Shown here piece by piece: positions 1 through 11,100 of a stretch of 64,000 bases of DNA (position 1 is its first letter; the number at the start of each line of letters is the position of its first letter). Source of the DNA: Rhynchospora pubera (Eukaryota > Streptophyta > Magnoliopsida > Poales > Cyperaceae). A model generated the notes under the pieces. It made no database searches. It saw only the letters and a list, made by a program, of their open reading frames with translations, and was not told the origin of the DNA. The stretch covers positions 46,302,812-46,366,811 of the forward strand of contig CM051461.1 in NCBI GenBank assembly GCA_028095005.1. The letters are read 5' to 3'. The position numbers and the translations under genes are program-made.

Positions 1-2
1 GC

Positions 3-113
3 GGTTTGGTTCTTCGCTTATCTTCTCCTAGCTATAGGAAGACTGGTACGCACAGGTCGAGTGATACTGAGAGGAATCTAAGATCAGTACCGAGTCCAGG
101 TGTTGGGCACTGA
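3..113 (+). CDS. possible C-terminal end of a gene to the left
   Basis: An open frame enters from the left edge and stops with TGA at 111-113, giving 36 residues rich in Ser, Arg and Thr and ending in SPGVGH. Such a polar, disordered tail is common at the C-terminus of plant proteins, and the sequence after it is AT-rich like a 3' UTR. A second frame is also open for 27 codons, so the frame choice is uncertain. I do not recognise the protein. Bases to the left would settle it. Confidence 0.3.
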   Translation, partial: GLVLRLSSPSYRKTGTHRSSDTERNLRSVPSPGVGH

Positions 114-685
114 TATTTGGATTTTGAAGGTTGTATGATCAATCTCTGTGTATGCTCATTGTTGTAGAAACTAGTCTATTTTATCCAAAAAAGAGAGAGA
201 AACAAAAGAATATGCAAAGGAATAAAAAAAAATAAAAAAATAAAAACAGAAAGGTCTTCTACCAAGGATACCAAAGTGTGCATACTAAGCTGAGGTATTG
301 TAATGTTAGAATTTTCGTGTAATGTTGATGGTAGAATTTTTTGTGTCATGCTATAATTTCCTTAATTTTCTTCAATGTAGACATGCAGTATCAATATTTG
401 TCCAATGTAAAATTACAGAGCCAACAGAAGATGTATTTATGTCATATAGCTAGTCCAAATTTCATGAGAAATAAAATGGCTTCAGTCTTTAACTTATCAA
501 CTTGGATATTTGATGGCTCCACTTTCATATTTTATTTTATCTGTTGTTGTTCATGATCATGTCATGCACATCAGTACATAGATTGATGTCTTTCTTTCTA
601 TTTGAGAAAGAGTTCCACGACCACTTGGAGTTGGAAATCTAGGAACAAACAAAGACCAAGTCTTACCCTTTTCAAGTTTCTATAG
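114..685. other. intergenic, no gene seen
   Basis: AT-rich sequence with an A-rich low-complexity patch around 187-250. Short frames here have no recognisable motif or codon bias. It may include the 3' UTR of the gene entering from the left edge. Confidence 0.5.
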
Positions 686-909
686 TGTGTTTGGATGAGC
701 GGGAATAGAGAATAAGAATAAGAAATTTCGGTTTGCGTGCTTATTCTTATTCTTGTGCAACCCAAACAACACAAGAATAAGGAATAAGGGCCCTTATTTC
801 TATACTAACAAAATCATGGTATAAGAATAAGGAATAAGGATAAGCACGCAAATCAAAATTTCTTATTCATATTCCCTATTCCCGGCTTATTCCGTTGCAT
901 CCAAACACA
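686..909. mobile_element. Tourist-like MITE, 224 bp
   Basis: The ends form a 12-bp inverted repeat (TGTGTTTGGATG and its complement). The interior is strongly self-complementary, with runs of GAATAAGAATAAG opposite CTTATTCTTATTC, so the whole unit can fold back. It has no coding capacity. I found no clear target duplication, so the outer limits may be off by a few bases. TIRs of this kind recur at 990, 14270, 35305, 35465 and 48774. Confidence 0.75.
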
Positions 910-989
910 AAACAGGACCATTATAGTTTGCTTACATAGTTATATGTCAGCTTGACCTATTTTAACTTTTTAAGTTCCATCGCACCTTA

Positions 990-1185
990 TGTGTTTGGTT
1001 GGAGTGGGAATAAGGAATAAGCCTCTTATTCTTTATTCCTGTGAAAATCAAACAACAAAGGAATAAGAAATTTGGATTTATTCCGACCCTTATCCATATT
1101 CTAACAAAATAAAAAAATTTGAATAAGAAATAAGAAATAAACTTTTCTCTATTCCTATTCCCTATTCCCACTCCAACCAAACACA
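990..1185. mobile_element. Tourist-like MITE, 196 bp
   Basis: Inverted terminal repeats start TGTGTTTGGTTGGAGTGGGA and extend for more than 20 bp. The interior again consists of alternating GAATAAGG and CTTATTCC runs. It lies 80 bp from the 686-909 element and is a related but distinct copy. No target duplication is obvious. It sits in the 3' flank of the HSF gene, beyond its likely poly(A) signal. Confidence 0.75.
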
Positions 1186-1266
1186 CGTCTGGAGGTTCAA
1201 CTTACAAAACAGAATTCATTGTGAGGCAGCCAACTAAGTTTCTCCAAAAACCCTTTGTTTTCTTTC

Positions 1267-1272
1267 TTTATT
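1267..1272 (-). terminator. possible poly(A) signal of the HSF gene
   Basis: AATAAA on the minus strand, about 295 bp downstream of the HSF stop codon. Plant poly(A) signals are loose, so this is only a candidate. Confidence 0.35.
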
Positions 1273-1567
1273 TTAGAAAAGTCAGACGTAAAGAAAAAGA
1301 AAATACAATTTAGTATATAGAGCCAGGGTGTATGTATAGAAAGATGCCGTAGAATTTAAAACTAAATAAATAAGTAAAGAACAAGAAAATCCAGAGCTAA
1401 TGGCGTGATAATAGACAATTTCCTTTCCTGTGAACCTACAAAAATGATAATATCATAACATATTATACAATGAATCAGTAGTAGATACATAAATACAAAA
1501 CAACTCAAGAAAATCACACAAAAAAAAAAACCTAAACACATAATTGCATTAATAAACAAAGCCTCTG

Positions 1568-4058
1568 TTAGGCTTGTCCCGCCGGTGTGAGATGTCCCAA
1601 TTTATCAATAATTCGATCCACACCACTCTTATTCGACCAAATGCTGCCGATTTCAGACATCATTCCTTCACAACTCTCCTCTGATTTCACCTCAACACAA
1701 GTAATCGGGTTATCGGTCAAGAACTGCTCCCAAAAAGTATCATTTGTATTTGCGCAGCCAGCGACTCTGTCCTTCTGTAAGTCCACCTGTCTAGTACCGA
1801 CTTCAGGCTCTGTATTCATGTCAATTTCTCCTGCTTTATTACAACCCAAATCCCCCTCCTCTGGTAACTCTGTAAGAGGAACTGTCGGACTGGGGGCATA
1901 ACTGGATGCCTCCACTTCAGGAGCGGGACCCAGTAGAAACTTGTCAGCCTCAGCTGGCTGCACCTGAATTTCAGTTAAGACAACTGAAGGGGCACATGGC
2001 ACAGTGTTATCATAGTAACAAACATCCTCACCAGAAGCTTGGCTTACACCTCTAAAGAGGTTTTCTAGGTAACTCAGTGACGACTCCATTTTTTCGAAAG
2101 CTGTGAAAGAGGTGACAATCTGTGTTTGGTCATAATGCGACCCAACTTTTGGGAGACGTCTTTTCTTGGCATGGTGTTCAAAATTTGTAAACATGCCAGG
2201 TTTCTGTATCGTTTGGCTGACAAAATTTAAAAGGTTTCGCTGTCGCATTTCCATGGATTGGAGGCGGTTCTCCAAATATTGCATTCGCTGATCCATGTTT
2301 TGTTGTGTTTCGGTGTGCTTGTGGAGATCAGCAATTAGAGAAATTTTTTCACGTTTTAGTCTCTCGATTTCATCCTCCAGTTCATGCCTCTCTTCCTCGG
2401 CTAAATGTGAGTTGTTATTTACCGAGTGGCTGTGCACCGGTTTTCTTCTATGGATGTTTTTCAGGAGGTGTCTTTGGCCGCGAATAAAATCTTCGTTGGC
2501 GAATTCCCATTGGTCAGGGTCAATTTTCCTGAAACCCTGAAACAAGAGAAGAAAAAAACTATTCAAGAGGCATGAATTATTTTATTCCTTTTGATCGTTT
2601 ATATGTATTTTCAGGTTATAATAATACTATGCTCGTTTAATTTATTCGTTTTAGTTTTCTTTGAGGTCCAAAGTCTACTTTGCAAATATCATGAGATTGA
2701 TATGGCCTGCGTCCATCCCACCAACACACACACAATATATAAAAAATAAGCAGACCAATTAAAAAGAAAAAAAAATTTAAATAATGTTCAGTATAATAAA
2801 AAGAATTCCGAAAAGAGTTCATCCATTGTATCTTTTACTAGAATAGAATAAAAAGGATAATTAACAAGAATATATCTCAATAGAAAAGTAATGCATAGGC
2901 ATATACTTTATTGAAAATTCTGTTAATTCAGATAAAAAAAACACCTTAATGTTTTTTGTGATTTTTTTATTGTTGTTATTAAGATATATTCACAGAATTA
3001 CCAATCCTGAAAGAAGAAGTGTAGAAAGGGTAATCGTGCTGGCAGATGTCAAAAAGGCTTTAAAAGAAATTCATGATATTCACAATTCAAATACTGAATT
3101 TTCTTTAAGGGTATGTCCTCCAATGAATTAAAGGATCTATTGTCAACAAACTTCATTTATTAATATAAATAAGTCAACTACGAATTTGTTCATTACTTCC
3201 TGTATTTATTCCTTTCTTGAGCTATAAGGCACAAGGAGACATGCCAATTATATTTAAGCCGAAAAAATTACTAAAAGTTGAAAATAATAAACACGCTTTT
3301 TAGCTATAATAAAATTTGTATTAAAAACTATAATATTATAATTAGTTGTTTCCTGTCCCTCTCACTGACTTGTCAGATGGAAATAACAAAACCACATGGA
3401 ATAAGTTAATAAAACCATTTGATGGATTCACATTTCACTACTGAATTTTAAATTATATACTTCACTTTGGCACTTGATGTTATGTGTGCCATTTTTTTTA
3501 TCCTCTGTAACCGAAATTTGCTTTATCCTCTTAGAGCTGTTCCCAATTTAATTATTATGAGGAGTAGTAACAAGAAGAGAAGATATACTTCTCTTTCCAA
3601 AACAATTCTGTGCAAATAGCTCCAGCATTATTCTGTATTTGCAAACATCATCCATCTTTCCTCCATTTGAACTTATAATGAGAAATTGTTGATTTTTTCA
3701 GAAACAACACTAAACCATCGCATCAAATACTAACTGAAACACAAATTGACCCTAAAAAAAGTTCTTCTTATGCAATTAATTATCCAAATTAACTAAAATG
3801 CAAAGCAGCTGGAACAATCAATAGAGAATTTGGCACACTTACATAGGTGTTGAGCTGGCGGATGAAGCTGGAGAAGTTATTGTGCTTGAAATATTTTGGA
3901 AGTAAATCTCTTGAAAACTCTGGTGGGTTCCACACAATGAAGCTCGAATTGGTGGGTCCCCAAGAGACGACGTCATCAGTCGACGGATCCTCCACCATCT
4001 CATATGTCTTCGTCAAAAACGGCGGGGGACCGCCCGATCCATTCTGCGAGGTATCCAT
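1568..4058 (-). CDS. HSFA4: class A heat shock transcription factor, HsfA4 type
   Basis: A nuclear transcription activator that binds heat shock elements (nGAAnnTTCn) as a trimer. There are two exons: 4058-3843 (72 codons) and 2536-1568 (322 codons plus stop), 394 residues in all. The 1,306-bp phase-0 intron has GTAAGT and TTTCAG borders and lies after QLNTY, the conserved HSF intron site inside the DNA-binding domain. Residues about 13-106 are the winged-helix domain (PPFLTKTYEMV, FSSFIRQLNTY, GFRKIDPD). Residues about 119-182 are the HR-A/B coiled coil with the long class A spacing. A basic nuclear signal (KKRR) lies near 196. The activator AHA motif DTFWEQFLTDNP is at about 338-349, and a Leu-rich end (IDKLGHLT) is a likely export signal. 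The AHA and C-terminal end point to subclass A4. The start is the ATG at 4058; an upstream in-frame TTG is not needed. A partner activator role in stress or heavy-metal responses is known for the family, not shown here. Confidence 0.95.
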
Positions 4059-4165
4059 TTCAGCAATTGTTTGCAAAGAGTAGAACGGTGCAATTTCCTG
4101 ATACGCCGTGTTTGCGAATTGTTACTTTCTCAGCTGAAAATGAACCCCAATTTGCCTGAAACTCC

Positions 4166-4347
4166 CTGAGAAGAAACCCAAAAAAAAAAACAGAGCAAAA
4201 TAAGCTGATTTTAGAAAAAAAAAGCATTGACTGACAAAAGTTACAAATTGGGAAAGTTTGAGAAAGATTCTGGTAATTATGCAGCCTTTTTTGAATGATG
4301 GCTGATTGAAACAAGAGAGAGAGAAAGGAATTTTGTGAAGCACCTAC
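4166..4347 (-). other. probable 5' UTR intron of the HSF gene
   Basis: Reading the minus strand, TTG|GTAGGTG at 4347 pairs with a T-rich tract ending TTCTCAG|GGAG at 4166. That would remove 182 bp of leader between the TATA box and the ATG. Leader introns are common in plant regulatory genes. This is inferred from splice signals only. Confidence 0.5.
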
Positions 4348-4634
4348 CAAATTCACAGTGCTTTTTCTTTGGTCTGAGCTGAATCGAGAAACAGAGCACG
4401 ATCTTCAACGAATTCACCAACTGGCGCCAATTTCCCAACCGCCAAAACTGTAATTCAAGTTCCCCTTTCGATTCTCGTCGACCCAAGAAGATAGCTTGAA
4501 CTCAAAGGTGAAAGAGGAAATTCGTCGAACAGTTGGCGAGCATGAGAACTTTTCTCTGCCGTTGGAGTGTTATGTATTGAAAATCTGAGATAGCAAGGCG
4601 GCGATGTTGTCGAAGGCGTAACGACCAATGGGTC

Positions 4635-4640
4635 TTTATA
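4635..4640 (-). promoter_or_regulatory. TATA box of the HSF gene
   Basis: CTTATAAAGACC on the minus strand, about 580 bp upstream of the ATG. Transcription would start near 4605. Downstream sequence on the same strand is pyrimidine-rich, as in plant leaders. Confidence 0.6.
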
Positions 4641-5125
4641 AGTAGTGGGAAGCGATCTCCTCTGCTTGGTTTTTCTTCTAAAATTTTAATTGCAAATTGC
4701 AGAATACCTGAAAATAATCCTGAAATACCTTGACAACATGTATGTTTGGTATACTAAGTTGGAGTCAAAGTCATGACGCTTGGATGAAATTGTGATGGCA
4801 GCGAAAGAAATGGGTACTGTGGCATGCGATAATTGGTCCAATTTTTTCTTTATTTTTCTTGGTTTGGAAGAAATTTTATTTTTGTTAAAAAATATTGAGA
4901 GTGTGAAGGGAACCAAGGAATCAATAATATGAAGTGTATAATAGCTTTACAATTGAAAGCGAAAAAAATGAAAATTAATATGGGGGTACGTGGCATTCAT
5001 TCAGAACCTTTGCATAAAAACTTACCAACAAAACTTAAAAAATGTTAAAATGAATAAAAAACAAATAGAGAAACAACATGCAGAGTATCTGAACCATTAG
5101 TGAGGGTACCGGGAAATGTTAAAAC

Positions 5126-5133
5126 TTCTAGAA
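5126..5133. promoter_or_regulatory. candidate heat shock element
   Basis: TTCTAGAA is a perfect inverted pair of the HSE unit, followed five bases later by a further GAA. It lies about 490 bp upstream of the HSF TATA box and could allow auto- or cross-regulation by HSFs. A single paired site is weak evidence. Confidence 0.35.
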
Positions 5134-6014
5134 GATTACGAATATAATATAGACGAGTTTTAAAAGCTTAGAAGCTAATTGTTATAACTTTTCATGCAGC
5201 GGGTCAAACGATTGATTTAAACCTGACCCGCAGCAGTATTTGTTGGAAACAAGCTCCATAAGTGGGACCCAGAAATAGCGCATGAGTCTCTCCTGAATGG
5301 TTGACTTCTAAGCAAGTGACTGCGACTGTGTGGAAAGTTACGTAAAGCCCTCATACTTTCTGATAATTGTTTTCCTCAATGCCTACATTATGATATTTTG
5401 CCTTTTCATTAGCATTTGTCCCCCTGAAATAATTGAATTTCACTTTTATCCTTGTGTTTGAAATCATCAATTAGCATACTTGAACTCATGTTGGAGAAGT
5501 TAAAGGGATTTAATAAATAAATAATTTTTGTTATTTTGATGGCGAATCAAGGTTGAAACTTCGTAGTAATCAGAAGTAATTTTCATGATTTTTATTGGAT
5601 TAATAAACTACAGATAAAGTGTGATGAGCAAAGTTTTTTACTATAAATAAAGGGTAAAGAGTATGTAATGAGAACTTTCCACAATGCTCTCCTTTTCTTT
5701 AGAAAATAAAAGGAACTTTACAATATAAGATAGGATGAATATATTTCGGATAGTCATTTTTTCTAAATAAATTTGAGTTTCAACACGCCCAGTATCATAC
5801 GACCACTTTGTGATTCAAATTGTGATCTACGGGACTCCAATGTTGTGATTCAAAAATATAAACACGGAATGCCATTATGCTATAACATAGCTAGCTAAGT
5901 ATGAGTGAATAAAGATTATTTTTTGTCGTATCTTTTAACAATGGTTTTTAGAATTCTGTAAAAATTATAAGAATTAGTATTTCAATGTCTGTATGGTATT
6001 TAGGTCACTTAATT
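5134..6014. other. distal promoter and intergenic, no gene seen
   Basis: AT-rich sequence without a convincing frame. The stretch nearest 5134 may belong to the HSF promoter. Confidence 0.5.
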
Positions 6015-6032
6015 ACACACACACACACACAC
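6015..6032. repeat. AC microsatellite
   Basis: Nine AC units, ending two bases before the target duplication of the adjacent hAT-type MITE. Confidence 0.9.
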
Positions 6033-6041
6033 GATAATTAT

Positions 6042-6226
6042 CAGGGCGGAGGCAGGATTTTAGAACAAGAGGGCAAAAGAGTTATTTACACTAAAATTTC
6101 AAGATTGTGAGAGGGACAAATTGAATAAATCATATACAAATACATGTAAATTTAATATTTTTTTAGGAGTTATTTGTAATTTATAGGAGGGCAATTGCCC
6201 ATTTTTCATTGCATGTGGCTCAGCTG
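6042..6226. mobile_element. hAT-type MITE, 185 bp
   Basis: The element starts CAGGGCGGAGGCAGG and ends GTGGCTCAGCTG, with short imperfect inverted CAG ends. It is flanked by a perfect 8-bp duplication ATAATTAT (6034-6041 and 6227-6234). An 8-bp duplication with CAG ends is the hAT signature. It is non-coding. Related elements with the same kind of end lie at 45676, 48967 and 51643. Confidence 0.85.
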
Positions 6227-6234
6227 ATAATTAT

Positions 6235-7429
6235 CATTCTTTGATAATTCAATCTGCGGGTAAGGGTTAATATAAGCAAATTTGCATAATATTAAAGGGT
6301 TCCTTACAAAGTTTACCGGATCAATATGCAAAATATTAACTGACCACTTTTAAATTGATTATTTCTCCATCTGATTTTGGCATGTCCCTTTTAATAATTT
6401 CAACAAGCATTGTTGCTACCTCTCGCAAGCTTTACCTGATGATGTTTGTTACCTGTATCTCTAAGTTCCCAACCTTTATTGTAAATATATTTTTGTTCTT
6501 TTGTTTCCGAGGTGAAGTTACAACTTGTTAATTATTGGATGAGCAAGTATTTCTATTTACGTGTTTAGTTTTAATTGGAGAAGCCAAACAAAAAAAATAA
6601 TTTAGAGTCTTTCAACCTAATCATTTATTGATGTTTGATAACAATTGCTGACAAAATAGTGTCACCAATCGTGCATTGTATACCTAACTTATAATATTAT
6701 AAAACATATTTTCCTTATACGAAATATTCAATTTTATGGTATAATAAAAAACAATATATTGTACAAAACATAAAATTTGTGAAAAAAAATAAAGAATGAA
6801 ATTTATACGATGCAGAGAATTTATAACATAGATAAAATAATCATTTTGTTGACAACAAAAAAATGAAATATGCACTGCATCAACCAATATATGTACATTT
6901 TATGTGGTAATCTGATAAAAAGTGTATAAAATCATGCTATCAAAGTCATCCTCTTGTAGTTCATGAACCTTGGCTCATTCCAGTCATGGAATGACCTCAG
7001 TTAGTAAACACTTGAGTAATTCATTCAAAATTCACATCCAATGCTCGCTCAGCAGTACATCCAATGTCATATTCTCTGATACTATCCGATAGTTCTTTTA
7101 AAAATAAAAATTATAATCTGAATAGTTGCTTGGCTTAGTGATTGCCACTTGTCAAGCCTAGAGGTGAGGAATTGTTATCAAAAAGTATCTTTGAAGGAGC
7201 AGAGGAGGCAAAGCTTAACTAGTCTCAATCAGAGTATAAAAATTTCAATGGTCTTTTAAAATAATAATAAAATTAAAAGTGAAAAACTTCGCTAGAAATT
7301 TAATACCTTACCCTTTTTTCATCTAAAAAATTTTGGCTATCGAATAAGCTAATTTCACTTGCAATATTCCTGAACTAAAAATGGGATTTGCGCAAATCCA
7401 ACAGGCTTCCCATTGTGAATTCTTATCTT
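6235..7429. other. intergenic, no gene seen
   Basis: AT-rich sequence without supported genes. Open frames here (for example 6684-6887) are short and low in complexity. Confidence 0.5.
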
Positions 7430-7572
7430 TTAAGTTTTTTTTTTTTTTTTGAAGAAAGAAGGAGGTTTTTGCCATCCAATTATTTTTTAAATTAAAAATG
7501 CATGCGGGGCTTGAACCCTTAATTTCTTGGAGACAGTCTAGTGCTCTTACCACTGAGTTACTAAGCCACATG
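7430..7572 (-). mobile_element. tRNA-derived SINE, 143 bp
   Basis: Read on the minus strand it begins CATGTGGCTTAGTAACTCAG, with an A-box-like stretch (ACTCAGTGGTAAGAGCA), and carries the B box GGGTTCAAGCCC at about 7507-7518. These form an internal Pol III promoter. It ends in a run of about 14 A. A short duplication (CTTATCTT on the plus strand, 7422-7429 and 7573-7580) flanks it. It is too divergent in the anticodon arm to be a working tRNA. An unrelated long frame across it is spurious. Confidence 0.8.
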
Positions 7573-8129
7573 CTTATCTTGTTTATCTTGAATTATATAG
7601 AAGTCATTATGTTGAATGTACCGAGGCTAACTACTCGGTGGAGGATTAATTCACGCACATGAGGAGAAATTATTGTGCGCTAAAGTTTTTATGTTGTATA
7701 CCAAGACCAATGATAGATCTATCCAAATTGTACCAAATTTATACCTCAGATATTTCACTTAATACTTTGCATGAATTTTACAAAATCTAAAAGCAAGATT
7801 ATTGCAACTGCGGAGAAGATAGTGCGATGTATTATCATAAAATACTTCAATAGAAATACTAGATTAAAAGATAAAACTAATAAGCACTGAATCTGGTATC
7901 ACAAGAAGTCAAGAACTGGATGATAATTATTTTTCTTTTATTTTCTTTTGGATATCCAATCATTATCTGTGCATTACTAAAAACTACTTATCTTCATTAA
8001 ATAATGTTTATGCAAATGCCATATTCACTAAGTTGTATACGTAGAACAATTAAGGTAAGGATGTTAATCCAATACCATAGAAAGCAAATAGATTGATTTT
8101 TCTTAATTAGAACATAGAAAATACAAAAT

Positions 8130-11100
8130 ATATCTATACTAAAGTTTGTGTAACTGTTAAGCTATTTTCGTATTGTGAATTCTTTGAGGCCTGTAATAGA
8201 ATTAAGAGAGATGACATTTAGTTTTTTTTTCTATTATTTCTTTTTTTTTCTGCGTTATCAATTAAAATTGTGAATTAGAATTTTTTTTTCTTTTGTTTTA
8301 AACTGAAAGGAAGATGAAAAGTTGTAACAAATGTTGAAATGTCCATCTACCCAATTTCAAAGAACAAAAGGGAAAAAAAATTAAGGTGTTTACGTTTTTT
8401 TTTTATACAATATAAAAGCCAATGAATCTATACTAAAGAAATTTTGCTAACTTGAATTTGACTACAATTGATTCAAATTGGGAAAAAAAATTGACGTATA
8501 TCGAGGTTGAGAAATGTTGTCATGTGCTGCAAACTAGAAAGTGCAAGATTGAAACAAGGCTGATGTGGAAATTTATAGTATCTTCACTGTATTTTAGAAC
8601 AAAAAATATAGACAACAAAAATTTTAATAGTATAAAATCATTTAATTTTTAGAATCGATACAGTGAAAAACTATGTCAAATAAAAAAAAAAGAACCTATT
8701 ATTTAAAATTTTGTAGTACAAGAAGATATACTATAATCAAATAAATTTGAAATCCAAACATTAATATATAAATATAAAATTGCAATAGCTCATTTAATCT
8801 GTATAAACTTAATGTTAATACTATAGAGTCATAACAATGAAAATATTTTTGTAACTTTTTTTCATTTTTTCAATAGACGTTTAGGTGACCCGAATGCTTA
8901 CCATATTAAGAATCTATTCTTTTATTTAATATTTAAATAAAATAAAAGAGGTGTGAACGGAGAGCAAATGCAGTGCATCTGCAGTTCTGCGCAGTCATGT
9001 TTGCAAGATGAAGTGTACTCACCTGCCTCAAACCATTGTGTTGTAAACCTTACATTAACTATCAATCACCGACTCGGTACATAAAAGACTGTTTTGGAAG
9101 TACATCAAACAGATAACAACTCAAAGACTTGTTCCCCATTTACAAACCAAGGGTAGCCACGTGTCACCACGTGAAAGGTCAGTGCCCAAGAGCAGTTGAA
9201 GTAATAGCGCTTTACGCTAAAGATAATTTGTTAGAATTAACTAATTTTGTCATTAGTCATCTGATGTTGACAGCCATCCATGTTCTAATAAAGTAGTTAA
9301 TATGTTAATTTGTATATGGTTGCTAAAGATTGTTTAAGCGTGTCGCAAATTATTGGCAATGGATATTCGACAGAATCATTTTATTTGAATTTTTTTTTTA
9401 CTAAGGATTGTTTCATTGGATCAGAACGCACTGTCAAGCCCCAATTACAGTTTTCATGGGGGGCAAATTTACAAATGTCAAATTTTATAAAGTGACTTGA
9501 TTTTGAGGATCTTATTAGTCCGGAAATGGATAGGAACAACATTTGAAAGCAAACAATATCAGTATTATAAATAAAAAGTCGTGGGTGTCGTTGATTGGTT
9601 TTAAATGTTTTGTCAGACACGTTCAGGTCCTACAATGCATGATTAAAAAAAAATTTATTTCTGTAAGGGATTATCCTGTGACTATTTGTATACCGATTAT
9701 TATTGATCATGCAAATGACCCGTTTCTGGAATAAGCAATTATCAGGCACCTCATTTGATCCTTTACATTTTTTACGCCCCAATTTTGTTTTCTTATCCAT
9801 GTCTTGGTCTTGCTCGGAAGTCGCAAGTCGCAACCTCTGGGAGAACTGTGTATCATTTTCTCTGTTATTACTCCTTGCCGCTCTTTTCTATCTCGCCTCT
9901 AGATTCTTTCTTCGTTAACTAGCACAAGTGCACAACATTGCCTCTGGCGCAAGGGATCTGGGCTTATTGTAATTTTGACCTTATTTTCTTTTACGAGATA
10001 TCAGAAATGAAAATCATTTTGGTTTCCTTTTCTCTATTTCTCTCTAAGCAATGATAAGGATCCCCTCCTTCCCTTTTCGTCATGTATCCATTTTTTATTT
10101 GTATCCAATTATAATCATTTAAAAAAAAAATGCAGCAGTGACTCCTAAGTTATCAGTAAGGTAGCTTCAGAAATTGATCAGATTTTTCCTCCGATGCATT
10201 TTTTTTCTTATTTTTGGGTGAAATTAAAGATGTTTAATTTATTATTATTTTTTTTTTGAAGAAAGAGGGAGGTCTAGATGTTTAAAATTGTATGGATTGC
10301 AACGCTTCTGTGATCTTATATTTCATGATTTCTGCGTAATTTGAACTTTTTTATTTCCAAACTATATTATATTCTTTGATTTTAGATTCTGATAGAGAAG
10401 CATATTGCATAATTTTTTTGATCGATAACAGTCCCACGACAGAAAGTTTTTTGGTACTAGCTTTTTCCTTCAAAAATATTTTTATATTTTTCTTTATTTG
10501 GTCGTTTAAATGAGTTTAAAGAGTTTGGGACCACAGGTGAGAATTTTTTTTTCAGAATTTTATTTGTATAAAACGACTGTATGTGTTGTTGGAAATATAG
10601 TTTGGAAAACTCAAAATTCATTAAAACATATTCTATGAAAATCCGTTTGAGTAATATAAATAAATATCAATCATGAAATTTATTTCCCTCAGTTTTACAA
10701 TATATCCATTTAATTCAATCAATATATTTATATGTTGTTCCATTGGATTATCACTCATTTATATGTTGTTCCTTTGTATTATCACTCATCTAATAAAGTT
10801 GTTAATTAATTCTTTACCGTTTATGCTTTGGCCTAATAATGCACTAAATACCCATTAGCGTTTTGCTAATATCGTGCTGTTTTTATTAGGCCAATTAAAT
10901 CATGAAATTATTAAGCCAATTAAATCATCAAGTTATTGGGGCACTATTAGCAATTTGTGAATTGGCTATATATACACAAGTTCATTCGACAAAATATAAT
11001 CATTCTGAAAAGAGATTTAAGCTATAAGCAATTTCCATTAAAAATTCTATTCCAATATTTTCTTATAATTCTTTTCCAAAATCTATTGTCATTATTCAAA

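Noticed and set aside
4060..4486. Frames upstream of the HSF start on the minus strand
   Set aside because: They fall in the 5' leader and its likely intron; the protein family has no such N-terminal extension.
7501..7572. tRNA gene
   Set aside because: A and B boxes are present but the cloverleaf is not regular, a poly(A) tail and a target duplication are present, so it is a SINE.
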